DNA of 64,000 bases, from contig OZ025212.1 of assembly GCA_964019055.1 (NCBI GenBank), positions 11,933,391 to 11,997,390 on the forward strand. Reading direction: 5' to 3'. Below the pieces are notes generated by a model. The model was not told where the DNA came from. It worked only from the letters and a program-made list of their open reading frames with translations, and ran no database searches. Made by a program: the position numbers and the translations under genes. Shown piece after piece: positions 16,420 through 27,500 of this stretch. Each line of letters opens with the position of its first letter. The first letter of the stretch is position 1. The DNA comes from Anthopleura xanthogrammica (Eukaryota; Cnidaria; Anthozoa; Actiniaria; Actiniidae).

Positions 16420-19011
16420 TCATGAACGTTGCTGCACAACCAATTCAGGAAATCCAGTTTCAGCATCCATTTCTCTGTCAAAAAGCAGCTCGGAACACTC
16501 ACCAATTATAATTTCGGCAGTTGTAAAGACTATCATATTCCCCATCACATGACCACCTATGACGTTACCATCCTTGTCTGATAATGATGCATGAAGATGT
16601 CCTTTGGCTGATAATGTTCCAACCAGAGATACTATTTCATAACGGTTATTAGATAGTTCTTTAATCTAGAAGTAATTATAGTTCCATTTCAGAATTATTG
16701 CAACATATTTTCAAACAGTTTGGATCTTGATAAAGCAAAAGAGAACAACTTTATTTTTTCATGCTCTGTAGAGACCCTTGCATAAATTATTCCCAAAGCA
16801 GCTCAATTTGGAGGGCAAAAAAATAGAATTCTACTCTCTTGAGAACTGAAATTGTATTGTTTTGCCCTCCAAATTGAGCTGCTTTGGGAAAGGAGAGGCA
16901 CTCACAATATAATATTGTTGAACCAATTAGTGAGGTGGAAGGCTCGAAAATGGTATAGTTATATATCCATCCACCCCACCTGCCCTCCCATGACATGAGG
17001 AGTATTCCTGTACTAGGTTTTCCGGTAGAGGGGAAGGGTAACAACTATCTACGTACACAGGGGCGAATCTAGGATTTTGTTCAGGGAGGGTGCAGCATTG
17101 CCCACAAAAAAAAAACAAAAAAAACACTGAATCAAAAAAGAAATCAAAGATAGAAATCAAATTTTGTATTGGTTATCTTCAAAGTAGGAGCAAAAAGTCA
17201 ACCATGGGGAACAGTGCACAGCTCCTGCACCCCTCCCCTAGATCTGCCCCTGATACAGTTATGTATAACTTTTATAAAACTGAAAAGTTCAGATAAATCC
17301 TCTTTGGTCATGAAAGACATTTATATAAAGTTTTTGAGGAAAAAATGTTGCAGAGGGGAAACTCCATTTCCTATATTTTATTTGTGTGACATCACTGATC
17401 TATATATGAAGTTCAAGGGGAAAAATAATAATTATAGTGAGGGCTCTAAGGCTCAAAAATGCTCCAAATTGGCTGAAATTAAGTACAGACTAAGACTAGG
17501 AACAGCTGCATGAAGACAGTTTTAAAAGCAGGTATCATTAATTTTATTTCAGTATTTTTGAAGAAAATCCAGACCACAAAACTATTAGTGAACTCTAGTA
17601 TAATCACCACAGAAACAGAGCTTGGGCTAAGAGTTTATGTACCTTTCTTGTTTCACAACATGAACTTCTATTAGAGGTGGTAGTGTTATGGAGGGGAAGT
17701 TACGGAGGGGAAGTTTTTGTCCATGACCATGACTGTCATTCAACAGAGTGAGAAATCAAAAAAGTTTGAAAGATAAATAAGATGTCACTTTATGTCTTTT
17801 GGCATTTAAGAGCCTTTTAAGAAGGAACATGGTTTTGATCTCTTCTACTTCTGACAATGTGTGTCATTCTGTAACTAAGCATGAATACATGAAGTGCTGT
17901 GTAGTATAATTCAGTTTTTACTAAGTATTTGTGCATGCTACATTTCGTAAAACAAATGTCTGAAAGAGATCTCACTTCTGTTTGGAGTTTAATTATTGTT
18001 ATGTTAATACTTTGGTCATGGACAAAAACTTCCCCTCCGTAACTTTCCCTTCCGTAACACTACCACCTCTAATAGAAGTTCATGTTGTGAAACAAGAAAG
18101 GTACATAAACTCTTGAATCTTCTATTTTTGCAAACCTGGATAAATAAAAAATGCTATAAGACTAAAGAAAGTCTTTGAAATGTATCAATTTCAGAGAGTT
18201 CTTTAACATTCCATGAACATAAATTAAGACTGTGTTTTCTGTTCCCCTCCGTAACACTGTACATTTTTTATTATAACCATTAAGCAGAGGTTTGAATATT
18301 TGTTTGATCTTCATGTAGTTGTAGTGCAGGTAGGTATCAATGATGCCATGATTAAACTTTAGTCAAGGATCTCATAACTATCCAGCTACATGTAGATGAA
18401 AAAAAAAATTTTTCCCCTCCGTAACATATCAAATACTGTGAAATGACCCACAAGCTATACTAGAGGTACACTGCAGTATATAGCAATACTGTATGTTAGG
18501 GGTGTACAGTGCATAAGGACAGAAGTTAAGAAATTCCAACAGAGGAGTCTCCATAGAGTATGTTATTAGTCAGTTACCCCTATCTCCCCCTACCTCCCCT
18601 CCCCCCATCTCGCCTCCCCCTTCCTCCATGGTAGAACGACAAAGTTTTAATAGTTGAATTCTACCTATATAAGTAAACCATTACATATGAACTATTATTA
18701 TTAGCAATATTTTACCCAGAATTTTTAATTTACAGAAGAAAACAACGAGAAACAAGTGTAGAATATAGCTATAAATTTAAACTTACCGCGTTCGGGGTGT
18801 TCAAAGAAACCGCGTTGGCCATTCGTAGAGTAGCACTCGTAACGCTTCCGACACACGACAAAATAAATGCCGCCTTAAGATTATTATCTTCTACAAACTT
18901 GTTTAACATATCTGTAATATTATCTCCTGGCTTTAAGCGCAGTGCATAGCATGTTAAAGGACTTGGAACTGACTTGACTGAACTATGGACGTCCGCCGAC
19001 ACATCCGCCAT
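16420..19011 (-). CDS. PPC/DUF296 domain protein
   Basis: Two exons, 18787-19011 and 16420-16665, join in phase 0 to give 156 residues. Nearly the whole protein is one PPC (DUF296, plants-and-prokaryotes conserved) domain: LRLKPGDNITDMLNKFVEDN early, SCVGSVTSATLRMA in the middle, and the hallmark KGHLHASLSDKDGNVIGGHV near residue 96-115. Known PPC proteins are small trimers; plant AHL proteins pair the domain with an AT-hook, whereas stand-alone bacterial and scattered animal copies have no settled function. There is no AT-hook, signal peptide or membrane segment here. The ATG at 19011 gives a short hydrophilic leader before the domain. The 2.1 kb intron carries a family A MITE and a large foldback. 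The gene runs tail-to-tail with HAAO, 495 bp between stops. Identity as a PPC protein is firm; role unknown. Confidence 0.9.
16783..16895. mobile_element. Family A MITE copy in PPC intron
   Basis: AGCAGCTCAATTTGGAGGGC at the left and GCCCTCCAAATTGAGCTGCT at the right, with the conserved TTGAGAACTGAAA middle. Non-coding palindrome. Confidence 0.75.
17629..18114. mobile_element. Foldback element with ~101 bp inverted arms
   Basis: Left arm 17629-17729 (AAGAGTTTATGTACCTTTCT to GTCCATGACCA) and right arm 18013-18114 (TGGTCATGGACAAAAACTTC to ACATAAACTCTT) are near-perfect complements with a few substitutions. The word CCCCTCCGTAAC occurs in the arms and again alone at about 18244 and 18416 on the right flank. 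The interior (17730-18012) has no long frame. It lies wholly in the PPC intron. Confidence 0.85.
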
Positions 19012-20195
19012 TTTGGAATAGTTGTACGGAAGACTGCCCGCAATGCATTATGGGGTTGTTGTAATATTATGCAAGGGCGGAGGCGCGCGTTCGTAGTTTC
19101 TTTGCAGTCATTATCAAGTAAAGAGGCAAACAAGATAAATTGTAACGTCTTTTATTTGTGCTTCTGCACTTTGACCTCAAATATAAAATAATAAACTCAC
19201 ACAGATTTGTCAAAATTTGGCAGTGCTTGAAGTATATCTATTTAATAATAGGTTGTCGGAGCCTAATCCCGATAAGCTAGCGATAGGTCGTTCCAAGACC
19301 GAAAGAAATTATGAGCATCCATCTGGACACGAAATTATTATGTATTGCAAGCATTCCCAAGAGAGTCAAATGACAAAGACATGGTGGCCATGTTAGTGGT
19401 ATTCTAGATCTGAACAATGGCGGCGGTGCAATCCAAGAATAGTCGAGGTGTTAAAACCTCTGTATTCTTGACGAGAATAACAAGAATAAACATAAGTCGA
19501 TGCAACTATTTCTAGACACATACACTACCCTTGGTTCTTGGAATCTCCTATCGCTTGATCCCGACAACTTTTTTTGAAATAGGTTTATCCTACCTCTTCT
19601 AAACATTGACAAGTTACTGCACTAAATATACCAGTTTGGTATTGTTCTCATACTATAGAAAACAAAATAGTTATAATAATAAAAAACGTTTAACTTACTT
19701 ACTGTGTGATAAGAAAAAAATAAGAAAACTTGAACAAATACCAAGGAATTATTTTTATAGAAAGAATCCCAAATGAACAGAAATCTTTGTAAGATTCATA
19801 TTTTCTAAGTACACCACGTTTAAATTTTTCCCCATTGTCTGATTTTCTACATAAACACTGAATTTCAAGTGTGTTTTTTTCAAGCAAGCTCCTTCCTTTC
19901 AAAGGGTCATGGGATAGCTTGAGAAAAAAAATGTAGTGAATCCCATAGTGCATTGTGCAACTAGCTGCATGACAAAATGCCCGGCTTTCAAAGGAAGATT
20001 ACTGAGCTACGGGCTCATGCCGCACTGAATTATGGGTAGAAAGCAAGATGGCGCGTGAAGTTTTGATTAACTTCCTTGCCACAAAAACTGTGTTCGGTTA
20101 TTTACAAGAAGCCTTCTTCAACTATAAGCTCAACTACACTAACAGAAGTATTTTAGGAAGAAATGTGAACGTTGTGAACGTCACTTGGATGACCA
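19012..20195. other. Upstream region of PPC gene, no supported gene
   Basis: The first ~100 bases probably hold the PPC promoter and 5' UTR. A 68-codon frame starting ATGGCGCGTGAAG at 20048 follows GAATTATGGGTAG but runs into the foldback at 20196, and no in-frame downstream exon was found, so I do not call it a gene. The rest is AT-rich with no visible structure. Confidence 0.4.
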
Positions 20196-20336
20196 GCAGA
20201 TGTGTAGAGTTACCTTCACACAATTGTTTCAAGTCGAGGCATTTGGGTCAGTAAATGTATAGAAACTGACCCAAATGCCACAACTTAAAACAATTGTTTG
20301 AAGCCAATTTAGTGTGACTCTGATATCTGTGTAACT
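20196..20336. mobile_element. Short foldback
   Basis: GAGTTACC..ACACAATTGTTTCAAG..GGCATTTGGGTCAGT is followed by its imperfect complement ACTGACCCAAATGCC..AAAACAATTGTTTGAAG..GTGTAACTC. The spacer is about 12 bases, so the DNA is almost continuous hairpin. Confidence 0.7.
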
Positions 20337-20708
20337 CATCTGGATTTGGGAGTAAAAATTTCGATAACCCAGGCCCTATCTTGGGCTGGAAGCTTGGGCT
20401 ACATGTGGTTAAGTAGCGAACATGCAGGCAAGATAAAACGGCTAGTTTAGGGTCGATAAATTTACAGCTCTTTTGCACTGAATGATTACATGATTAGCGA
20501 GATTTTACAGACCTGCTCTTAAACCCGCTTTTAATTTTCTTATTTAGCAAAGGTATCTATAATTTTTGAAGTATATCCTTCCACTGTCCTTCCAATTCGG
20601 TTAGAAACAGATTTTAAATAATTCCTAATTCCCCTATATAAACATTTTATATCTTATAGCAGCGAATATATAAATTCAATTTAGAATCCTAACACACTTT
20701 TTACGCAA

Positions 20709-20992
20709 TAGACCCTTCTCCAAAATGGCGGCCGCAAATACGAATGAATTTTAAAAATGAATTTAGTATTATTTTTTTTATAACGTTTACGTACCCCCAG
20801 ACATACAAACGTCTGTAAATTTGTCAATTTTCCAAATAAAAAAGGTTTTCTTGGCCGATATAATACCTGACATAAAAATCTTTGTGGATTTACTAAAATA
20901 AAGGTGCTCTTTCTACTTCTGGTATTGCTTTTTCACTCAGTTTAATTTTACCTCATTCGAATTTACGACCGCCATTTTGGCAAAGTTTCTAT
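20709..20992. mobile_element. Foldback with AGACCCTTCTCCAAAATGGC ends
   Basis: Left AGACCCTTCTCCAAAATGGC followed by GGCCGCAAATACGAATGA; right TCATTCGAATTTACGACC then GCCATTTTGGCAAAGTTTCT. The inverted match is imperfect over about 38 bases, with an AT-rich interior without a gene. Confidence 0.55.
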
Positions 20993-20997
20993 TTTAC

Positions 20998-21117
20998 AAT
21001 AAGCCAATTCACAGTTTAAGAATCGTCTTGTTTTTAATTAAACAAAAGAAGGTGAGAAATTCGGGATAAAATCGCATGCGCACTGAAGACGATTCTTAAA
21101 CTGTGAATTGGCTTATT
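20998..21117. mobile_element. 120 bp foldback with perfect 32 bp arms
   Basis: AATAAGCCAATTCACAGTTT..AAGAATCGTCTT at 20998-21029 is exactly inverted at 21086-21117. The 56-base spacer is unique. It ends about 110 bp below the stop codon of the distal SYT terminal exon, so it may lie in that transcript's 3' UTR. Confidence 0.85.
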
Positions 21118-21227
21118 TGGTTATCGTTGAACGGCATTATTTAATGTGGGTCAAGTTTCAGCGATAACTGCATATTACCTGATAAATATTGATTGACTAC
21201 TAAAGTGAACTACTTAATATTTTCTTG

Positions 21228-21547
21228 TTAATAGTCTACAGCACTAAGAACATGCCATCGTTTGACTGGTTTCCCTTTACCTCCTGTCATTTCCTTCCAA
21301 TGTGACTCTTCATCTTCTCCTGTGTTGTCTTTTCCCATGGAAAACCATCCAATGATTTCTTTTCTTCTCATTTTCTTGATATTAACCACGGAGAACATTA
21401 GACTGACGCTTGGTAATTCAAACTCGATGATTTGGAAAACGAACGTTTCGTTGAATTCAGGGTCGTACATGCTACGGCGAATGGATGTTTTACTTTTGGA
21501 TAACTGCTGACCAATTGAATTGAACATGGCCACTTTGACGTAGGTAT
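21228..21547 (-). CDS. SYT14/16-like alternative terminal exon A (distal)
   Basis: Starts after TTTATATTTCAG at phase 1 (G/AT) and codes the second half of C2B: DTYVKVAMFNSIGQQLSKSK..SIRRSMYDPEFNETFVFQ..WFSMGKDNTG..KRWHVLSAVDY-stop. It keeps the C2B framework and a C-terminal WHVL (WHXL-type) motif. It is about 5.3 kb past exon B, and a 17-copy heptamer array lies about 50 bases before its acceptor. Confidence 0.85.
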
Positions 21548-24500
21548 CTGAAATATAAAAAAATATAATGTCAGACGAGCCACTGAAAGCATTGAAAGCA
21601 TGTTGCATGTTGCATGTTGCATGTTGCATGTTGCATGTTGCATGTTGCATGTTGCATGTTGCATGTTGCATGTTGCATGTTGCATGTTGCATGTTGCATG
21701 TTGCATGTTGCATGTTGCTTACCAAGCTTGAAATGTATTATATTCATACCGTAAATCCTCTATTAAGCCCCCGGGGGACTTATTTAGTTCAGGCACGTTC
21801 GAGGGGGGGGGGGGGGGGGGTGGGTGGGGGGCTTATTGGAGAGGGGGAGTTTTGATAGAGAGAGGGGGGCTTATTGGAGAAGGGGGAGTTGATAGAGAGG
21901 GGTGGCTCATTGATTTTTCAGGATATAATATGATATGATAACTTTATTTCAACACGAACTTTGCCCGCGTCGAATCTCTGCGTCGAAAGCCTATGTGGAC
22001 AGCGGTAAAGAAAAGGCCGATAACTACCATATAAGACATCGATGCATGCTCATGCTTAGCTATGTATATATACCAAACTTATATAGCTCTTTTGCTAAGT
22101 TTGGTATACATACTTCTACTAGTTTCGAGGAAAACAGCCACTAAAAAGTGGTTTCACGTGAGGGTGGACTTGATAGGTTTCGTGGTAATTCAAGTGAATT
22201 CGAAATTAAATAAGCCCTAAAAACGAGCCGCCCTCGTGTATGATACGCGAGGATGTACCGCGCGCGCAACTTCCGTCTTTAAATTGTGGGATTTCTTCAG
22301 AACACTTACGCTTGATTGAGCGGCTAGAAATAACTGAAGCTGTGCTGAGATAAGCTAATGCTACATTAGAAAACCAATAAGTAAAAAGCAAATTTGCCGC
22401 GCAAGTGTTTGTAAAGGGGTCGTTCTAGTGAATTCAACCAAGCCATTAGCAGTTCTATCGATAGCGCATAAGACATTTTCCCGTCCATTAAAAGCGCTTA
22501 GTGCAAATGAAGCTTTCAAATAAGTTCGTTGAAATATTTTTAGAGCATTGGTCATATACATAATGAGATGGAGTTGCGATTAGTAAAAAAAGCCCGGAAA
22601 TAAAGCTAGAATAGCAGGGTGATTATCGTGATTATAAAGCCTATTTCCGATCTCTCTCGTTATTTTGAATTATTCCAAAGTAAAATTAGAATCTTGGAGC
22701 ATATAAACGAACTGAATGCCATTGATAGGATGTATTTGAGAGACAGACAAGGATATTTTCATGCTGGGATAGTTCTAATTAAAATCTCAATGATCTATTT
22801 TGGAGAAAAGAATGATAGCAAAGAAATTAGGACTATAAAAATAGAAATAGAGTGTTTCTGGGATGAGACAAATTGATTTGATTACTGTGGTATTGGATCG
22901 AGGATTTTCATGCTGGGACGAAATTAAATAAAGAATTCTGATTGGATCATTGAACAGACGAGGAACTAAACATCTAGTTTATCAACCCTGAAACAACCTC
23001 TGGGCTGATCTAAGTCAGGGCATGGCTCACTCACAGATTGAACCCTGAAACAACCTCTGGGTTGATCTAAGTCAGGGCATGGCTAACTCACAAATTGAAC
23101 CCTGAAACAACCTCTGGGTTGATCTAAGTCAGGGCATGGCTCACTCACAGATTGAACCCTGAAACAACCTCTGGGCTGATTTAAGTCAGGGCACGGCTAA
23201 CTCACAGATCGAATTGGAATTTGTATCTTTTTAGGTTTTGCAGAGGGAGGAAAACCGGAGAACCCAGAGAAAAACTATTAAATTAAGGGAGAGACCTTCA
23301 AACTCTATTTGCATGCATGTCATACATCTCATATACGTGCCAAGTCCTAGAATCGAACCCAAAACCACTGAGGGGAAAGCAAGTGCACTACTGCTATTAC
23401 CACTCTTAGTGCTGGACAAAAAAATCAATATAAGGCATAGAAAAGTACAAGAACCTTTTTAAACAAAATCAAACGAAACACCAACGAGATTTGCTAATTT
23501 TAAAAATATCGAGAATCGAAAATTGATCGGAAAATCAAATGTCATCGATAACTGATCCAAAGTCTTTTCTTTTCTTGAAAATAATTTCCTCTTTTAATTT
23601 TTTTTTTTTTTTAGTTTTTGAATGATGGAAGAATTGAAATAATCAATAAGATAGCTTAATTATTATTCCAAACTGCCAAGTTTTTGCTTTATTTTTTTTT
23701 ACGTTTTGCGTTCAGCTTTTTCATTCTTTGAGTTTTTCACACTGGGCATTCGTTATTTTTAACTGCTCAAGCTGGTATTCGTAATTAGTGATCTCCCATC
23801 GACTCAATCTTTGCTAACTTAACACAGCACAAATATACTGCCATTCTTATTCTGTCAGTCATTAACATAAAAGCTGTAGCTTGTCACAAAAGGTGCTAAC
23901 ATCTGTGTTTTTCACATTATCAAGTTCTAGAAGAGTCCATCTAGCGAACAAATGTCATTGAATGTTAATGTAATCCTATCGTTCGGCAAATTCACTTGGG
24001 TAAATAAATCCCTGAACGAATAGTATTATCTTGATGTAAATAAAGGTAAGAGGGATGGAGCCGGACATACAGGCAGACTACTGATGCCGGTGAAGAGAAG
24101 AAATGACGTCGAAGGGGAAAATCACTGCGGGATTTGAACCATGATAACAACCCGCAGGGGGTTTTGTTATATGGAAGTGAATGAAAAACATTGAAAATAC
24201 CCTTGTGAGGATTAAGTATTATGTAAAATGGAGTGAACAAACACACAAAAAAAGGGAATTTTGTTATTTCAACGGACATGACAGAAAAGAAAATTATTTT
24301 TTAAGGAAAATGTGCAACGTTAATAAGACGAAATTGCTTTAGAATGCTGATTCGGTTTTGAGACTGAATTAAATATAATAACGATGACGACTGAAGTGAT
24401 ATAGCTGGTTACCTAGCAACCAGTGAAGATGAGTGATTAAAAATAAACTCGTGGAAGACAAGATGCTTACTTTAACCTTCTCATTAATCTGGCCGCTTTG

Positions 24501-27500
24501 CTTGTGATTGGTCGGTTTTGTTTCGAATTCATAGCCTCGTTCTGGTGCCCATTACCATCGCAACAGCCACCACGTGACCTAGTTTATGCAATGTATTCTG
24601 AGGACTGACGTCATATGTTTTTTCATTATGTTATAGTTGAGGTTCGTTTATCTTATTATTGAAACTTTCCTTGGATCTGAAATGGTTTATTTCGGGAGAC
24701 ATTGAGTCTCTTATGATATTATCCTTTTTATTCCACCTTTTTTTTCATGGGGTTTTAAGGTTTACAAAGCGAATCATCTCTTTACAGCTATTCCAGACTG
24801 TTTGTGGTAAACAGACATAGAAACGACGTGAAGTCATCAGTATCCGCTGAGGGTTTTTAATGAGAATCACCATGCTCACAAACTCAACCTTTGTGGCCGG
24901 TTTGTAATTAATATGATCAAAACTGGTATGACCTTGAAATATTATTGTGAATTAAATGTTTGAAAATAAAATGAAAGAAAAGCAAAGAAAATGATGAACT
25001 GACTTTGTCGGTTTAATTTAGCGAAGTGTTTTCATGATTTTAATAATATTTTCTTATGCAAATTATTAGGGTTGGTTACCATGGTTACGGTCAGTCGTTA
25101 AAAGAACTTTGCAGGATTAATTTTTTGTGTGATTATTTTCAAATATTAATTTTGATTATTCATCATCATCATTACCAGTAATTATACTTATTATTATTAT
25201 TAATTATTATTATTAATATCAATATCCCATGATTTAAGTTCATAGTAGTTAAAATGTTAGTTTTTAGGATTAATAACATTAATTTTTCACTATGATTAAT
25301 AGCTTGTTAACAACATCCAGCTTTAAAAAACTCTTAAAAAGCTAAAATACAAGGATAAAAAAAGAAATCAGTTTTTGAAAAAAGAAAGAAAAGAAAAAAT
25401 GAAAACCAACAATTATTTATTTGTTTAAATATCTTTTATTCCTTTTGATAACCCTTTCATACAATATACTATATAACTAGCTTGTTATCTTCGCACGGTT
25501 CTTTCAAGTGATCGAGTTAACGTTAGATATATTTCACTGATGTCACATGCGTGGAAAATAACTTATTTTTAATTTTCTTATCTTGAATGACATGGGATTA
25601 ATCTTTGCACAAATCGTAAGTAGAATTATTTAGTTTAAACGTAAAATATAAGCTTCGAGTTTAAAGTGCAAAGACTTGAATAATCCTCTCGATTATTGAT
25701 CTTGAATAGCAATAAATCTTACTATCCCAAAAACCCTCAAAATAAGTTATTTATAACAACACGTAAGAAAGAAAGTCAGTTAAGGTCGTTTACATTATAT
25801 ATGATTAGAAGACGACCACACTGTGCGGTCTAATTGATTGTTAAATTGATAGCACTAAAAAACTCAAATACAGCATCATAGAACGGAATATATTTTTTTT
25901 GAATTCTTGAATTCCTAAACCAGTTATTTATTTAGTGATTTAAACCCAAATAATTAAATAAAAGAAATTGTCTTTTTTAACGTTATCTATTTTCGATAAC
26001 ATATTTTTAAGTTATTTTAAGGTGTGCAAAATTTAGCATATTATTTAACGTTATTTTTTGAGATTTGTCGCTAGTTAGAGTGGAGCTTCGTCATTGTGTA
26101 GATTAATCATTTCTGCGCATGCTCATATCTTTCCGATGTGATACGAGATAAAGCTTCTTCGCATGCTCAAACCTACCCTCCTTAGTTCTCCAAAACACTC
26201 CTTAATTTCACTGCCCAAAGTTTGAGAGCCAGCTCATACATTTAATAAAATTGAATTGGCAGCGACGACTTCTAAGAATAAAAAAAACCCTTAAGTCACT
26301 AGTCCACACAAAGACGAAGTCCACAATAATTTTAGTTTCTAAAAGTTGAAGTAAAACAAAAACCATATTATTTCGAAACAAACACCGTAAAATATAAAAG
26401 CAACCAAATACTAAAAAGTGTTTTAAAATTATTATTTTACGTTATACATAACCCTTTATTGATAAAAAATGTTCTACGAATTTTTTTTTTCGAGGAGCGT
26501 AAAGCAAATATTTGCGTAATTTTTCTGTGATAATTTGACCTGAATTGTCAACAGTCTCGTTTCTCGATAAGCTTAAAGAAACTGACCATTGTTTTAGAGC
26601 GTTTTTATTTTATATCTTAAGTTTATTTGTGTTTACTGAGTTATTGATATATTCTAAGAGTTCAGTAGGAGTTGTTGTTTACGAATGTGCTAGAGGATGC
26701 CAGTAAAGGCTGCCATTGGCTGATTTACGCATAACTGCTAAAGACTGTGATAGGCTAATTTACATGACGTCAGTTCAGGTCCACGTTGATTGGCTAATTT
26801 ACAAATGAGAGAAGATCTGTGATTGGTTATTTATCTATGCATCCGCAAGTGTATGCCATTGGCTAATTTTTTGTTCCTTTTGTTGTATCATGTCATTCCA
26901 TTGGCGAATTTCTTCTTGACCGCTATAGTTCTTTCCAAGAGCAAACCAGCCGAGCATTTCTTTTTTCTTTCTCGCCTTAGATATGGCAATTACGGAGAAC
27001 ATCAGAGTCATTTCAGGCAAATCGTTCTCTGAGATCTCATAAACAAAGCTCTCGTTATACTCGGGATCTGCCATGCTTTTTCTTATTGTTGTTTTACTTT
27101 TCGCGACTTGCTTTCCCGCTGGAGAAACTAGCGTCACTTTGACATATGTATCTGTTAGTGAAATGTGAGAAGAACTATTAAGATTGTGAGCTGTGTAGGT
27201 GCTAAACAATCAAAGGTAAAAGAGAAAGAATGGACAACACTGAACTAAAAAACACAGAATGGTTAGTGGAGCTAGCATGCAATAAGCGATATTAAGTTAG
27301 AAGTCATTATCAATGTCAAGCTGAACAGAAGACAACAATGAACATCACGTTATCATTTAGTAAATGTTAGCATTACAAAACAGACGTGAGAGTATTTCAA
27401 GATAGAAAGTGTGGAAATAACGCTTGGGGATCTCTCGTGGCTGGATCCCACAAGGGTGAGCTTGGTGCTATGCGCTTTATTACGACTCAGTTAAGTCAGA

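Noticed and set aside
20048..20254. 68-codon frame starting ATGGCGCGTGAAG
   Set aside because: Attractive start context, but the frame ends inside a foldback and no in-phase downstream exon or family match was found.
21598..21716. TGCATG (RBFOX-type) sites repeated beside the alternative SYT acceptor
   Set aside because: TGCATG occurs on the plus strand only; the SYT transcript is the minus strand and reads CATGCAACATGCA, so no UGCAUG is present in the RNA.
21398..21855. MQHATCN and CMLHVAC frames
   Set aside because: Read through the heptamer array. Only the part below 21548 on the minus strand is a real exon.
24085..24140. GGGATTTGAACC as a tRNA B box
   Set aside because: No A box at tRNA spacing and no foldable acceptor stem nearby.
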